Below the pieces are notes generated by a model. That model was not told the DNA's origin and did no database searches. It saw only the letters and a list, made by a program, of their open reading frames with translations. From NCBI RefSeq assembly GCF_002242685.1, contig NZ_NBIM01000001.1, forward strand, positions 1,798,001-1,862,000: a DNA stretch of 64,000 bases, written 5' to 3'. Both the position numbers and the translations under genes were made by a program. This document shows positions 19,439-28,117 of this stretch, piece by piece. Source of the DNA: Oceanimonas doudoroffii (GTDB taxonomy: Bacteria; Pseudomonadota; Gammaproteobacteria; Enterobacterales; Aeromonadaceae). Position 1 is the first letter of the stretch. Every line of letters starts with the position of its first letter.

Positions 19439-21820
19439 ATGTTGAAATGGCTCGTGCGCCTGATTGTTCTGGCGCTCTTTCTTGGTCTCTCAGGCGTGAT
19501 TGCCGTGGTGGTGTTTTATCAGCAGCTCAGCAGCGATCTGCCCGATGTTTCCACCCTCAAGGACGTGCGCCTGGAAACCCCGATGCGCATCTACAGCCAG
19601 GACGGCGAGCTGATCTCCCAATACGGGGAGCAACGGCGCACCCCGGTATCGGTCGGACAAATGCCGCCACTGTTGATCGATGCCTTTCTCGCGACCGAAG
19701 ACGCCCGCTTTTACGAACACCCGGGCATCGATCCGGTGGGTATTGCCCGCGCCGCCCTGGTCTGGCTGACCACAGGCGAAAAACGCCAGGGCGCCAGCAC
19801 CATTACCCAGCAGGTGGCGCGCAACTTTTTCCTCAGCCGGGAAAAAACCGTGGTGCGCAAGGTCAAGGAAATCTTTCTGGCGCTGCACATTGAGAGTCAG
19901 CTGAGCAAGGACGAAATTCTGGAGCTCTACCTCAATAAAATCCCCCTCGGCCATCGCGCCCACGGTGTGGGGGCCGCCGCACAGGTGTATTACGGCAAGG
20001 AGCTGGCCGACCTGACCCTGGCGGAAATGGCCATGATCGCCGGCTTGCCCAAGGCCCCGTCCACCCTTAACCCCATCAGCAACCCGCTGCGCGCCGGCGA
20101 GCGCAGAGCGGTGGTGCTGGGGCGCATGCTGGAGACCGGCAAAATCACCCAGGCCCAGTATGATGAGGCCATGGCCGCCCCGGTGGCGGCCCGCTATCAC
20201 GGTGCCGAAATCAGCCTGAACGCTCCCTACCTGGCAGAGATGGCACACCAGTTCGCCCTGTCCATGTTTGGTGAGGAAGCCTACACCCGCGGCCTCAACA
20301 TCTACACCACGGTGCAGGCCGACGAGCAGCAGGCGGCCAACCAGGCCCTGATCAACGGCCTGCTCGCCTACGACCTGCGTCACGGCTACCGGGGGCCCGC
20401 CGCCACCCTGTGGCAGGGCGGTCAGCCCTGGAGCACCGAGCGCATTGCCGAGCACCTGCACGAGCTGCCCGCTTACTGGCCCTTGAAGCCGGCGGTGGTA
20501 ACCGCGGTCGGTGAGCGCAGTGCGGTCTTGATGATCAAGGACAAGGGCGAAGCCACGCTGGACTGGGACGGTCTCAAGTGGGCACGCCCCTACATCGCCG
20601 ACAATCGTCAGGGCCGCGCCCCTCGCCAGGCCAAAGAGATTCTCAAGGCCGGCGAGCAGGTTTGGGTGCGCCCTCAGGGTGAAGGCTGGATGCTGGCCCA
20701 GGTGCCCGAGATCAACGGTGCCCTGGTGGCGCTGGAGCCGGGCAGCGGCGCCGTAACCGCCCTGGTGGGCGGCTTCAATTTTACCCTCAACAAGTTCAAC
20801 CGGGTGGAGCAGGCAGAACGCCAGATGGGCTCCAATATCAAGCCCTTTATCTACTCCACCGCGCTGGATCACGGCTTTACCCTGGCCAGCCTGGTGAACG
20901 ATGCCCCCATCAACCATTGGGACGTCGGCAGCGGCAGTGCCTGGAAACCGCGCAACTCACCCAACGTGTATGATGGCCCCATTCGTGTGCGCGAGGCCCT
21001 AGCCCGCTCCAAGAACGTGGTGTCCATTCGCCTATTGCGGGATAGCGGCATCGCCAACGCCATGCAGCGGCTCAACGCCTTTGGCTTTGACACCGACAGT
21101 ATTCCGGCCACCGAGAGCCTGGCGCTGGGCTCCCCCTCGGCCACACCGTTGCAAATGGCCACCGGCTACGCCGCCTTTGCCAATGGCGGCTACAAGGTCA
21201 CCCCCTTTGTGGTGGAACGCATAGAAGATGCCCAGGGTGTGGTGCTGTATCAGTCCGAGCCGTCACGGGAGCGCATTATCAGTGAGGAAAACGCCTTTCT
21301 GGTGAGCTCGGCACTGAGCTCGGCGATTCAGGGTGGGGCCAGCGGCGACCGACGCTGGAACGGTACCGGCTGGCGAGCGGGGCGTGCCCTGGGTCGCGGC
21401 GACATCGCCGGCAAGACCGGAACCACCAACGACTCCCGTGATGCCTGGTTCTCGGGCTTCAGCACGGCCCGGGTAGCCACCGCCTGGATCGGTTTTGACG
21501 ACTTCGGCCGCCCATTGGGCCGTACCGCCTACAACCCAAACCTGGGTCGGAATCAGGTAGCCGGCGGTGAATTTGGCGGCAGCACCGCCTTGCCGGTATG
21601 GGCCGATTACATGAAGGTAGCGCTGTCGCACTTTCCCGAACAGGCCAGGCCTCAACCCGAAGGCCTGGTGACCGCCACCATAGACACCAGCACCGGGCTG
21701 CTCAGCAACGGCAAGGGACGTACCGAGTATTTTGTAAAAGGCAGCGAACCCAACCGCTACAGCCGCCCCGACAGCCATCAGCGCTTCGGCGGCACCAGCG
21801 TGACCGACGAGCTGTTTTAA
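19439..21820 (+). CDS. mrcA: Penicillin-binding protein 1A (bifunctional)
   Basis: 793 residues. Polymerises and cross-links peptidoglycan at the outer face of the inner membrane. N-terminal membrane anchor (residues 3-28); glycosyltransferase GT51 domain with catalytic E87 in ATEDARFYEHPG, then GASTITQQVARNFFL and KIPLGHRAHGVGAAAQVYYGK; an OB-like insert; transpeptidase domain with S465-x-x-K (SNIKPF), a later SxN-type motif (SKN in ALARSKNVVSIRL), and K659-T-G. Length matches class A PBPs. Divergent from pilM as in related genera. Confidence 0.96.
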   Translation: MLKWLVRLIVLALFLGLSGVIAVVVFYQQLSSDLPDVSTLKDVRLETPMRIYSQDGELISQYGEQRRTPVSVGQMPPLLIDAFLATEDARFYEHPGIDPVGIARAALVWLTTGEKRQGASTITQQVARNFFLSREKTVVRKVKEIFLALHIESQLSKDEILELYLNKIPLGHRAHGVGAAAQVYYGKELADLTLAEMAMIAGLPKAPSTLNPISNPLRAGERRAVVLGRMLETGKITQAQYDEAMAAPVAARYHGAEISLNAPYLAEMAHQFALSMFGEEAYTRGLNIYTTVQADEQQAANQALINGLLAYDLRHGYRGPAATLWQGGQPWSTERIAEHLHELPAYWPLKPAVVTAVGERSAVLMIKDKGEATLDWDGLKWARPYIADNRQGRAPRQAKEILKAGEQVWVRPQGEGWMLAQVPEINGALVALEPGSGAVTALVGGFNFTLNKFNRVEQAERQMGSNIKPFIYSTALDHGFTLASLVNDAPINHWDVGSGSAWKPRNSPNVYDGPIRVREALARSKNVVSIRLLRDSGIANAMQRLNAFGFDTDSIPATESLALGSPSATPLQMATGYAAFANGGYKVTPFVVERIEDAQGVVLYQSEPSRERIISEENAFLVSSALSSAIQGGASGDRRWNGTGWRAGRALGRGDIAGKTGTTNDSRDAWFSGFSTARVATAWIGFDDFGRPLGRTAYNPNLGRNQVAGGEFGGSTALPVWADYMKVALSHFPEQARPQPEGLVTATIDTSTGLLSNGKGRTEYFVKGSEPNRYSRPDSHQRFGGTSVTDELF

Positions 21821-21835
21821 CACCGTTGATGATCC

Positions 21836-21866
21836 AAAAGGGCGCTGCCTATGCAGCGCCCTTTTT
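21836..21866. terminator. Bidirectional terminator between mrcA and oxyR
   Basis: GGGCGCTGC / GCAGCGCCC stem with a 4-base loop, preceded by AAAA and followed by TTTTTT. It serves the convergent mrcA and oxyR genes. Confidence 0.85.
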
Positions 21867-21868
21867 TA

Positions 21869-22762
21869 TTACATCAATTCCTTCAGCAACTTGCTGATCA
21901 CTCGGGCCATTTCATTGAAACAGGGCCGACGCACCGAATGGGCCCGATGCAACAGGGCAATGGTGCGGCTGGGCTCGGGGTCGGTTACCTTGAGGTAGCT
22001 CACTCCGCTTTCCCCATTGTGCTCCCCCACCGCCAGCTGCGGGATCAGGGTCAGCCCCGAGCCCGCCGCCACCATGTTGCGCAGGGTTTCCAGGCTGGTG
22101 GCCTTGAAATGATTGTCTTCACCGATGCCGGCGGCAAAGCAGAAGCCCATGGCCTGTTCCCGCAGGCAGTGGCCGTCTTCCAGCATCAGCAGTTTTTCCC
22201 CCTTGAGCTCGTCGAGCCGAATCTGCTCCCGTCCAGCCCAGGCATGCTCCGCCGGCAGCGCCAGCAACATGGGCTCATCGTAAAGGGCAAGTGACCCAAA
22301 CTGGTCCATATTGTCGAGCTGCGCCAGGATAAGGCAGTCCAGTTCGCCATCCGCCAGCTGCTTGAGCAACACCTGGGTCTGGGCTTCGTAGAGAAAGATA
22401 TGCAGCTCGGGAAAATGCCGTTTCAGCGCCGGAATGATATGGGGCAGCAAATAGGGGCCAACGGTGGGGATCAGGCCGATATGCAGCTCCCCCGACATGG
22501 GCTCGGTAAAGGTGCGGGCAATGTCGCGCAGATCCTTGGTTGCGGCCAGCACGCGCCGGGCCTGCGCGGTGATGGCATCCCCCGCCGGGGTGAACAGCAC
22601 CTTGCGGGACGTGCGCTCCATCAGCAAAACCCCGAGCTCATCCTCCAGCTTGCGCAACTGGCCGCTCAGGGTAGGCTGGCTGACGAAGCACTTTTCCGCC
22701 GCCTTGCGAAAGTGGCGTTCTTCGGCAAGCGCCACCAGGTATTCAAGATCCCGTAAATTCAC
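21869..22762 (-). CDS. oxyR: Hydrogen-peroxide sensor OxyR (LysR family)
   Basis: 297 residues. N-terminal winged HTH (MNLRDLEYLVALAEERHFRKAAEKCFVSQPTLSGQLRKLE). The redox pair is present as C199 and C208 in GHCLREQAMGFC, the same numbering as the E. coli protein, which forms a disulfide on peroxide exposure and then activates antioxidant genes. The peroxiredoxin gene directly upstream on the same strand is a likely target. Convergent with mrcA. Confidence 0.96.
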   Translation of the reverse strand: MNLRDLEYLVALAEERHFRKAAEKCFVSQPTLSGQLRKLEDELGVLLMERTSRKVLFTPAGDAITAQARRVLAATKDLRDIARTFTEPMSGELHIGLIPTVGPYLLPHIIPALKRHFPELHIFLYEAQTQVLLKQLADGELDCLILAQLDNMDQFGSLALYDEPMLLALPAEHAWAGREQIRLDELKGEKLLMLEDGHCLREQAMGFCFAAGIGEDNHFKATSLETLRNMVAAGSGLTLIPQLAVGEHNGESGVSYLKVTDPEPSRTIALLHRAHSVRRPCFNEMARVISKLLKELM

Positions 22763-22945
22763 CGTTTCACCATGGTTATCAATTCCTTTAACGGCATGAT
22801 CCCCGATTTGGGTGAGAATGGGAAGGCAGGAGAAGCGGCCATAGGGTTAGCTATAGCTTCAATGCCGCTCTGCTCACTGCCATCCATGGCATGTGAACAG
22901 AGCGGCTCAGGTAATTCCTGTTACTGCTTTTCGCGTCATCCGTAG

Positions 22946-23674
22946 TCAGCCCAGGTGGGCGGCCAGTTCATCGCTGCCGCCGATATGACGACCGTCAATA
23001 AATACCTGAGGCACGGTACTGCGACCGGACACCGCCTTCAGGCTGATGCTGGTGGCGTCCTGACCGATAATCACCTCTTCGTAACGCAGGTTGCGATCCA
23101 GCAGCATTTGCTTGGCACGGGCACAATAGGGGCAACCCGGCTTGGTAAACAGGGTGATGGCAGACGGCTTGGCCGCATTGGGGTTGATCCAGGCCAGCAT
23201 GGTGTCGGCATCGGAAACCTCAAAGGGATCACCAGGCTTTTGCGGCTCGATGAACATTTTTTCAATCACGCCGTCCTTCACCAGCATGGAGTAACGCCAG
23301 GAGCGCTTGCCAAAGCCCAGCTCCCGCTTGTCCACCAGCATGCCCATGCCCTCGGTGAACTCACCATTACCATCGGGGATCACACGAATGTGCTCGGCCT
23401 CCTGGTCCGCCAACCAGGCGTTCATCACAAAGGTATCGTTCACACTCAGACAGATAATGTCGTCGACGCCGTTTTCAAACAATGCCGGTGCCAGCTCGTT
23501 AAAGCGGGGCAAGTGAGTGGAAGAACAGGTGGGTGTAAAGGCGCCGGGCAGCGAAAATACCACCACGGTTTTACCGCTGAACAGCTCGTCGGTGGTCACA
23601 TCGCTCCACTGATCCTGAATGCGGGTACGAAAGATCACCAGGGGCACACGCTGGCCGGTTTTGTCTGTCATCAT
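22946..23674 (-). CDS. Peroxiredoxin-glutaredoxin fusion
   Basis: 242 residues. The N-terminal Prx5-type domain has peroxidatic C50 in PGAFTPTC. The C-terminal glutaredoxin domain has C181-P-Y-C184 and a [18 protein letters not shown] glutathione-binding end. This hybrid, known from Haemophilus and Vibrio, reduces hydroperoxides with glutathione as electron donor without a separate glutaredoxin. Position just upstream of oxyR suggests peroxide induction. Both domains look complete. Confidence 0.95.
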   Translation of the reverse strand: MMTDKTGQRVPLVIFRTRIQDQWSDVTTDELFSGKTVVVFSLPGAFTPTCSSTHLPRFNELAPALFENGVDDIICLSVNDTFVMNAWLADQEAEHIRVIPDGNGEFTEGMGMLVDKRELGFGKRSWRYSMLVKDGVIEKMFIEPQKPGDPFEVSDADTMLAWINPNAAKPSAITLFTKPGCPYCARAKQMLLDRNLRYEEVIIGQDATSISLKAVSGRSTVPQVFIDGRHIGGSDELAAHLG

Positions 23675-23781
23675 GTTCGAGTCCTTGTGTTAGCTGCTTG
23701 CTGTTGGACTCAGTATTACCCGACGAGAGAGAAAGATTAAATCGTTTAATTGCATCAAGTTGATAGCTTTTAGCAATCAAA

Positions 23782-23808
23782 ACGGGCAATGGCCTCGCCA
23801 CTGCCCGT
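23782..23808 (-). terminator. Hairpin after the YdcH-like gene
   Basis: ACGGGCA and TGCCCGT pair with an inner GGC/GCC, followed on the leftward strand by UUUUG. Confidence 0.55.
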
Positions 23809-23821
23809 CTGTTGTTGTTCG

Positions 23822-24058
23822 TCAGCCCCGGCCGTTGAACCATCCCTTGTAAATCTGCTCCTTGAGTTGATGCCGGCGCAGTTTCAATCCCTCAAACTCG
23901 GCATCGGAAATGGGCAGGTTGCAGGCCTCCAGGCCTTCAATCTCGTGGTTCACCTTGTGATACTCCCGGGCCAGTTGTGCGAACTCTTCGTCGTTCAGCT
24001 TGAGCTCGCTGATGCGCTCGGCATGCTCGGGAAACTCTTCGGCAAGCGTGTGTGTCAT
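23822..24058 (-). CDS. YdcH-like small protein (DUF465)
   Basis: 78 residues, two predicted helices forming a hairpin (ELKLNDEEFAQLAREYHKVNHEIEGLE and DAEFEGLKLRRHQLKEQIYKG). This is the DUF465/YdcH pattern of small cytoplasmic alpha-helical proteins of unknown role. An AGGAGG site is close to the ATG. Lies between dusA and prx-grx on the same strand. Confidence 0.8.
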   Translation of the reverse strand: MTHTLAEEFPEHAERISELKLNDEEFAQLAREYHKVNHEIEGLEACNLPISDAEFEGLKLRRHQLKEQIYKGWFNGRG

Positions 24059-24088
24059 GAATCAACCTCCTCGGCAACAGGGGATGAT

Positions 24089-25135
24089 TTAACTATAGAC
24101 GACAGACTCCTCGGGTACTCGCGCCATGGCGGCCTCCACCACTTCCGGGCCGGCCCCACGCTTGTGGGCATTTTCACTGAGGTGGCGGCGCCAGGCCCGG
24201 GCTCCGGGCATGCCCTGAAAAATGCCGAGGGTATGGCGGGTAATGTTGCCCAGATAGGTACCCTGGGTCAGCTCCCGCTCGATATAAGGCAGCAGGTTGC
24301 GAATCACCTGATGGCGGCTCGGCACCTCGCGCGTATCCTCAAACAGCTCGGCGTCCACCCGGGCCAGCAGATAGGGGTTCTGATAGGCTTCCCGCCCCAG
24401 CATGACGCCGTCCAGATGCTGCAGGTGGATGTGAGCCTCTTCCAGGGTCTTGATGCCGCCATTAATGGCCACGGTCAGCCCGGGGTAATCCCGCTTGAGC
24501 CGGTATACCCGCTCATAGTCCAGCGGCGGAATTTCGCGGTTTTCCTTGGGACTCAGCCCCTGCAGCCAGGCCTTGCGAGCGTGCACGACAAGGGCATCGG
24601 CACCGGCCTCGGCCACCCCGTCCACCAGCGCGCAGAGAAATTCGTAGCTGTCCTGCTCATCGATGCCGATACGGGTTTTGACCGTCACCGGTATGGACAC
24701 CGCCGCCTTCATCGCCGCCACCCCCTCGGCCACGGTTTTCGGCTGGGCCATCAGGCAGGCGCCGAACAGGCCATTCTGAACTCGATCGGACGGGCACCCC
24801 ACATTCAGGTTGATTTCGTCATAGCCGCGCTGCTCCGCCAGACGGGCGCAGTGTGCGAGCGCCTGCGGGTCATTGCCACCCAGCTGCAGCACCAGGGGAT
24901 GCTCCTCGTCGTTATACGCCAGGTAGTCACCCTTGCCGTGAATAATGGCGCCGGTGGTCACCATTTCGGTATAGAGCTGGGCATGACGGCTCATCAGCCG
25001 ATGAAAATAACGACAGTGTCGATCGGTCCAATCGAGCATGGGAGCTACAGAAAACCTGCCAGAGCTGAAACCGCCAGCTGTAGCGGCTTCGCTCTGGTTT
25101 TTCCTTGCATTTGAATCTCTTACAATCTCAGTCAT
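24089..25135 (-). CDS. dusA: tRNA-dihydrouridine(20/20a) synthase with an element-supplied N-terminus
   Basis: 348 residues. FMN enzyme that reduces U20/U20a in t[43 protein letters not shown] with the catalytic Cys loop, [17 protein letters not shown] and NGGI are family motifs. The first 31 codons are not the original ones: an element has integrated at the codons for P-M-L-D, and codons upstream of that come from the element. The native 12-residue beginning (MSHYPSARFSVA) survives at 37814-37849. DusA is therefore about 19 residues longer than before insertion and must use an element-borne promoter and ribosome site; the latter looks weak. Confidence 0.95.
   Translation of the reverse strand: MTEIVRDSNARKNQSEAATAGGFSSGRFSVAPMLDWTDRHCRYFHRLMSRHAQLYTEMVTTGAIIHGKGDYLAYNDEEHPLVLQLGGNDPQALAHCARLAEQRGYDEINLNVGCPSDRVQNGLFGACLMAQPKTVAEGVAAMKAAVSIPVTVKTRIGIDEQDSYEFLCALVDGVAEAGADALVVHARKAWLQGLSPKENREIPPLDYERVYRLKRDYPGLTVAINGGIKTLEEAHIHLQHLDGVMLGREAYQNPYLLARVDAELFEDTREVPSRHQVIRNLLPYIERELTQGTYLGNITRHTLGIFQGMPGARAWRRHLSENAHKRGAGPEVVEAAMARVPEESVVYS
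25031..25054. other. attL of the dusA-integrated element
   Basis: ATCGAGCATGGG at 25031-25042 is identical to 37802-37813. The next 12 bases match the right copy at 9 positions and end with GAAAA in both. The core lies inside dusA, 20-odd codons from the present start. Confidence 0.9.
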
Positions 25136-25167
25136 TTCGCATTGTTCTCAGGTATTTTTCAGGCTAC

Positions 25168-25203
25168 GGTATCCCATACAGTATCCCGCATAAATGGGAT
25201 ACC
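25168..25203. promoter_or_regulatory. Inverted repeat before the element integrase
   Basis: GGTATCCCAT and ATGGGATACC are perfect 10-bp inverted arms separated by 16 bases, with another TATCCC between them. They sit between the divergent integrase and dusA starts, where an integrase or excisionase operator would be expected. Confidence 0.5.
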
Positions 25204-25216
25204 CGATGGAGGAAGC

Positions 25217-26293
25217 ATGGCCAGCTTTACAGTGGAGAAGCGCAAAACGGCGGCGGGCGTCATACGTTACCGCTGCATTGTGCGCGTCAAAAAAGATAAG
25301 GCGATAGTGTATCAGGAGTCCCGCACCTTCGGGAAATTGGCCGATGCCCGCACCTGGGGTAAGGCTATGGTGTCCCATATCGAGACCCAGGGGATACCCG
25401 GTCAGACACCCGAGATACCAACCATTCGGGAGCTGATCACCATGTATCAGCAAGACCCTGACATATCGAAGAAGATAGGCCGCACCAAGGGGTATGTTCT
25501 CAACCTGCTGGTCGACAGCGACATATCAAAGCTACAAGCCGACAAGCTGACCACCATGGCCATTATCAACCACTGCCGGGACCGCAACGCCGCCGGCGCC
25601 AAACCGCAGACCGTCGCCCAAGACATCAGCTACCTAAAATCGGTCTACACATCTGCCAAGCCGGTGTTTGGGATACCGGTCACCGACGAAGTGATCCGCG
25701 AGGTGATCCCCGTTCTGCACAGCATGGGCCTGATCGGCCGTTCGGAACGGCGCAGCCGGCGACCGACCAGCGATGAGATCGGCAGGCTCCGCGAAGGCCT
25801 GGCCAAGCGCATGAGCCACCGAGGCAGCAAAATCCCCCTGACCGACATTCTGGATTTTTCCATACTCAGTTGCATGCGCATCAGCGAGGTTTGCGCTATC
25901 CGCTGGGGCGACATTGACGAAGAAGCTAGGGCAGTGATGGTGCGCAACCGCAAGGATCCCCGTAAAAAGGCAGGCAATCATATGTGGGTGCCACTGCTGG
26001 GCGAGGCCTGGAACATAGTGCAACGGCAGCCCAGGGAGAACGAGCTGATATTCCCCTACGAGTCACGCAGCGTGACTGCGGCCTTCCAGCGGGTGCGCAA
26101 TGCGCTGGGCATTGAAGACTTGCGTTACCATGACCTGCGCCGCGAAGGCGCCAGCCGCCTTTTTGAAGCCGGGTTCGGCATTGAAGAGGTGGCGCAGGTG
26201 ACCGGTCACAGAAGCCTGAACCTGCTCTGGCAGGTTTACACCGAACTGTTTCCAGGCAGACTGCATGCCAAGATGAAGGCAGAAAAACATTAG
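25217..26293 (+). CDS. Tyrosine integrase of the dusA-associated type
   Basis: 358 residues. Core- and arm-binding parts precede a tyrosine recombinase domain with the first Arg in SCMRISEVCAIRW, a Lys in RNRKDPRKKAGNH, HDLRREG, GHRS and the nucleophile Tyr in LLWQVYTELFP. It lies beside the interrupted 5' end of dusA and reads into the element, as described for dusA-associated integrases. ATG 25217 chosen for its GGAGG site; an upstream frame opening exists. Presumed to recombine the P-M-L-D codon core. Confidence 0.93.
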   Translation: MASFTVEKRKTAAGVIRYRCIVRVKKDKAIVYQESRTFGKLADARTWGKAMVSHIETQGIPGQTPEIPTIRELITMYQQDPDISKKIGRTKGYVLNLLVDSDISKLQADKLTTMAIINHCRDRNAAGAKPQTVAQDISYLKSVYTSAKPVFGIPVTDEVIREVIPVLHSMGLIGRSERRSRRPTSDEIGRLREGLAKRMSHRGSKIPLTDILDFSILSCMRISEVCAIRWGDIDEEARAVMVRNRKDPRKKAGNHMWVPLLGEAWNIVQRQPRENELIFPYESRSVTAAFQRVRNALGIEDLRYHDLRREGASRLFEAGFGIEEVAQVTGHRSLNLLWQVYTELFPGRLHAKMKAEKH

Positions 26294-26344
26294 AAAAGAG
26301 TAGATCTTAGCGCCTGTTTAGATCGGCGTGAGAGGCCACTAACG

Positions 26345-26372
26345 TTGACATTCTTGTTGACGTACGCATAAT
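26345..26372 (+). promoter_or_regulatory. Promoter of the Panacea gene pair
   Basis: TTGACA (26345-26350), 16-base spacer, CATAAT (26367-26372). A 21-bp motif at 26365-26385 overlaps the -10 and recurs with two changes at 37076-37096, so it may be an operator. Confidence 0.5.
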
Positions 26373-26430
26373 GCTGCGCCAATTTATGCGGTAAGGTATA
26401 CGAATGAATACATCAAAGGAGGGGGGTAGC

Positions 26431-26934
26431 ATGCGAACACTGTCAAGCGAGTCTGTGGCCAACTACTTCATACAACGGTCCTTTGATGAGGGTGTACCAC
26501 TGACGCCGATGAAGCTGCTTAAACTCGTTTACATTGCCCACGGTTGGCACCTTGGCTACTTCGATAAGCCATTGATCAACGATGCTGTTCAGGCATGGCA
26601 ATACGGACCAGTGATCCCCGACCTCTACCGCAAAATAAAGCGATTTGGCCGCATGACCATAGACGCTCCCGTTGAAGGCTATGGTGTGGTTGGTGACGGT
26701 AATTTGATAAACACCCCACCGGACGAGCAGACAATCGCTCTTCTCGATAGTGTTTGGAATTCTTATTCCAAATTCGACGGCATTCAATTGTCTTCCATGA
26801 CCCACCAGCGTGGCACGCCGTGGGATCTGGCATGGCATGAGAACCATGGCAGTCAGTATCAGGGCGCCATTATTTCCAACGACCTGATAAAATCTCACTA
26901 TCAGTCAAAAATTCAACAGAATCAGCCTCGGTAA
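26431..26934 (+). CDS. Panacea-domain (SocA/GepA-like) protein, probable antitoxin
   Basis: 167 residues. LTPMKLLKLVYIAHGWHLGYFDKPLINDAVQAWQYGPVIPDLYRKIKRFG is the characteristic Panacea/DUF4065 core, followed by LLDSVWNSYSKFDGIQLSSMTHQ and GTPWDLAW. The domain is known as a promiscuous antitoxin fold that neutralises unrelated toxins encoded next to it. The start at ATG 26431 has a strong AAAGGAGGGG site; an ATG at 26404 lacks one. A membrane protein gene follows three bases after the stop, which fits a two-gene toxin-antitoxin unit. Antitoxin role is inference from family and context. Confidence 0.85.
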   Translation: MRTLSSESVANYFIQRSFDEGVPLTPMKLLKLVYIAHGWHLGYFDKPLINDAVQAWQYGPVIPDLYRKIKRFGRMTIDAPVEGYGVVGDGNLINTPPDEQTIALLDSVWNSYSKFDGIQLSSMTHQRGTPWDLAWHENHGSQYQGAIISNDLIKSHYQSKIQQNQPR

Positions 26935-26937
26935 ATC

Positions 26938-27285
26938 ATGGCCGCTGAAGATATATTTGCCGCAATTGAGGTTGAGGCTGCAAAACCATTAACAGCTCAA
27001 AACGACACGCTGGCAAAAAAAGAGCAGGAGGCTCTTGAGAACGGACGAACACAAGTACAGACAGAACTTCACAAGCTCGTTCGCTACTCCCTCCGATTTG
27101 GAGCTGTGTTGATAGGCGCGTTGATTTGCGTGAGGTTCTGGCATCTTGGATCGCCTGAAGCATGGCGCTGGTTAAGCGATGAAGATGTTCAAGGTATCGA
27201 CAAAATGCTATTCAGCAGCGCCTTCGGTGGCGTTGTAATTACTTACCTTAAAGACGTTCTATCTCCCCAGCAGCAAAAATCATAA
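26938..27285 (+). CDS. Small membrane protein, candidate toxin of the Panacea pair
   Basis: 115 residues. Charged helical N-terminus (about 1-62), one clear transmembrane helix (about 66-84, LRFGAVLIGALICVRFW) and a weaker hydrophobic helix near the end (FGGVVITYLKDVL). Starts three bases after the Panacea gene. Membrane-active toxins are one known class of Panacea partners, so toxicity through the membrane is a reasonable guess. No other family recognised. Confidence 0.6.
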   Translation: MAAEDIFAAIEVEAAKPLTAQNDTLAKKEQEALENGRTQVQTELHKLVRYSLRFGAVLIGALICVRFWHLGSPEAWRWLSDEDVQGIDKMLFSSAFGGVVITYLKDVLSPQQQKS

Positions 27286-27919
27286 AAAGATTCCCCGCCC
27301 CTTCATTCAGAATACTCATGAAAGCCGGCAGCGTTTTCATGCCCACTACCCCACCGAAAAATCAATTATCTCATTAGTTGTCACTTAGGCCTCCCCAGTA
27401 GTCATTCTAGCGTGGCTGCACCTGCCTGAATGGCATTCCCCAGAAACCTACCAGAAAACAGATAAACCACACGTCCAGGTGCACATTGTTGTGACCGTGG
27501 CAGCCAGGTCATGCAGCTCCCCCCTTCTCCGGCCCGCCCAACACAGCCCGCACCAGGTAAACAAGATGGGAAAGGCCCTCATCATCCCTGGTGGCTCAGC
27601 GATTAGCATGAAATTTTCGATGATTATACCATTGATTGCTTTTTAACCGCCCTGCCAATAAGCGCCACTGACCGCCAATAACTACCAAGTAAAAAAATCA
27701 ACCCCCAAAGCCAATGTTTATTCCGAGGGTGATTCAACATTCACCAAATCCAGCCTGTTTGATACTGTCCATCCATACAGTAAGCTGTGAAAAGTTCCGA
27801 GACATTCCGGGCTTTGAAAGATCGGAATTTTGCAGAACTCGGAAAGCTGCCAACGCAAGCGATTAAAGGAAAATGCAGGCGATATAAGAACAAAGAAAGG
27901 ATCCGAAAGGAGGTGGAAA
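27286..27919. other. 634-base intergenic region upstream of the scaffold operon
   Basis: No convincing coding frame on either strand. It contains the LexA-type box at 27763-27782 inside a plausible promoter (TTCACC at 27740-27745, 17-base spacer, TACTGT at 27763-27768) and an untranslated leader of about 145 bases up to ATG 27920. Nothing else recognised. Confidence 0.5.
27763..27782 (+). promoter_or_regulatory. LexA (SOS) box over the scaffold-operon promoter
   Basis: TACTGTCCATCCATACAGTA, with perfect TACTG-N10-CAGTA arms. The arms are the same as those of the recA box at 51359-51378 in this window. It overlaps the -10 hexamer of the promoter reading into the HTH / scaffold operon, so LexA should repress and DNA damage should induce these genes. 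Confidence 0.75.
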
Positions 27920-28117
27920 ATGCAGATGTTAAACACCAATGAGGCTGCAAAAATCCTGAACGTGCATGCAGTCACCCTGAGTAAGTGGGTACGCAATAAA
28001 AAGCCAGGTCTGGTGTGCTACCGGGTAGGGCGAGAGCTGAAATTCAAGCGTGAAGACGTGGAAGCGTTTCTTCAAAGCTGCAAAACCGGCTGCAGGCCAG
28101 AAGAGGTGAAGGCGTGA
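27920..28117 (+). CDS. Excisionase/AlpA-like HTH protein
   Basis: 65 residues. LNTNEAAKILNVHAVTLSKWVRNKKPGLVCYRVGRELKFKREDVEAFLQS is a MerR-type helix-turn-helix of the excisionase (helix_turn_helix_17) family. AAGGAGG five bases before ATG 27920 fixes the start. First gene after the LexA-type promoter. Likely a recombination directionality factor or transcription activator of the element. The next gene's GTG overlaps its stop. Confidence 0.8.
   Translation: MQMLNTNEAAKILNVHAVTLSKWVRNKKPGLVCYRVGRELKFKREDVEAFLQSCKTGCRPEEVKA

Noticed and set aside
22946-23674. Separate peroxiredoxin and glutaredoxin genes joined by a sequencing error
   Set aside because: Prx-Grx hybrids of this size are a known family, and the linker is in frame with no internal start signal.
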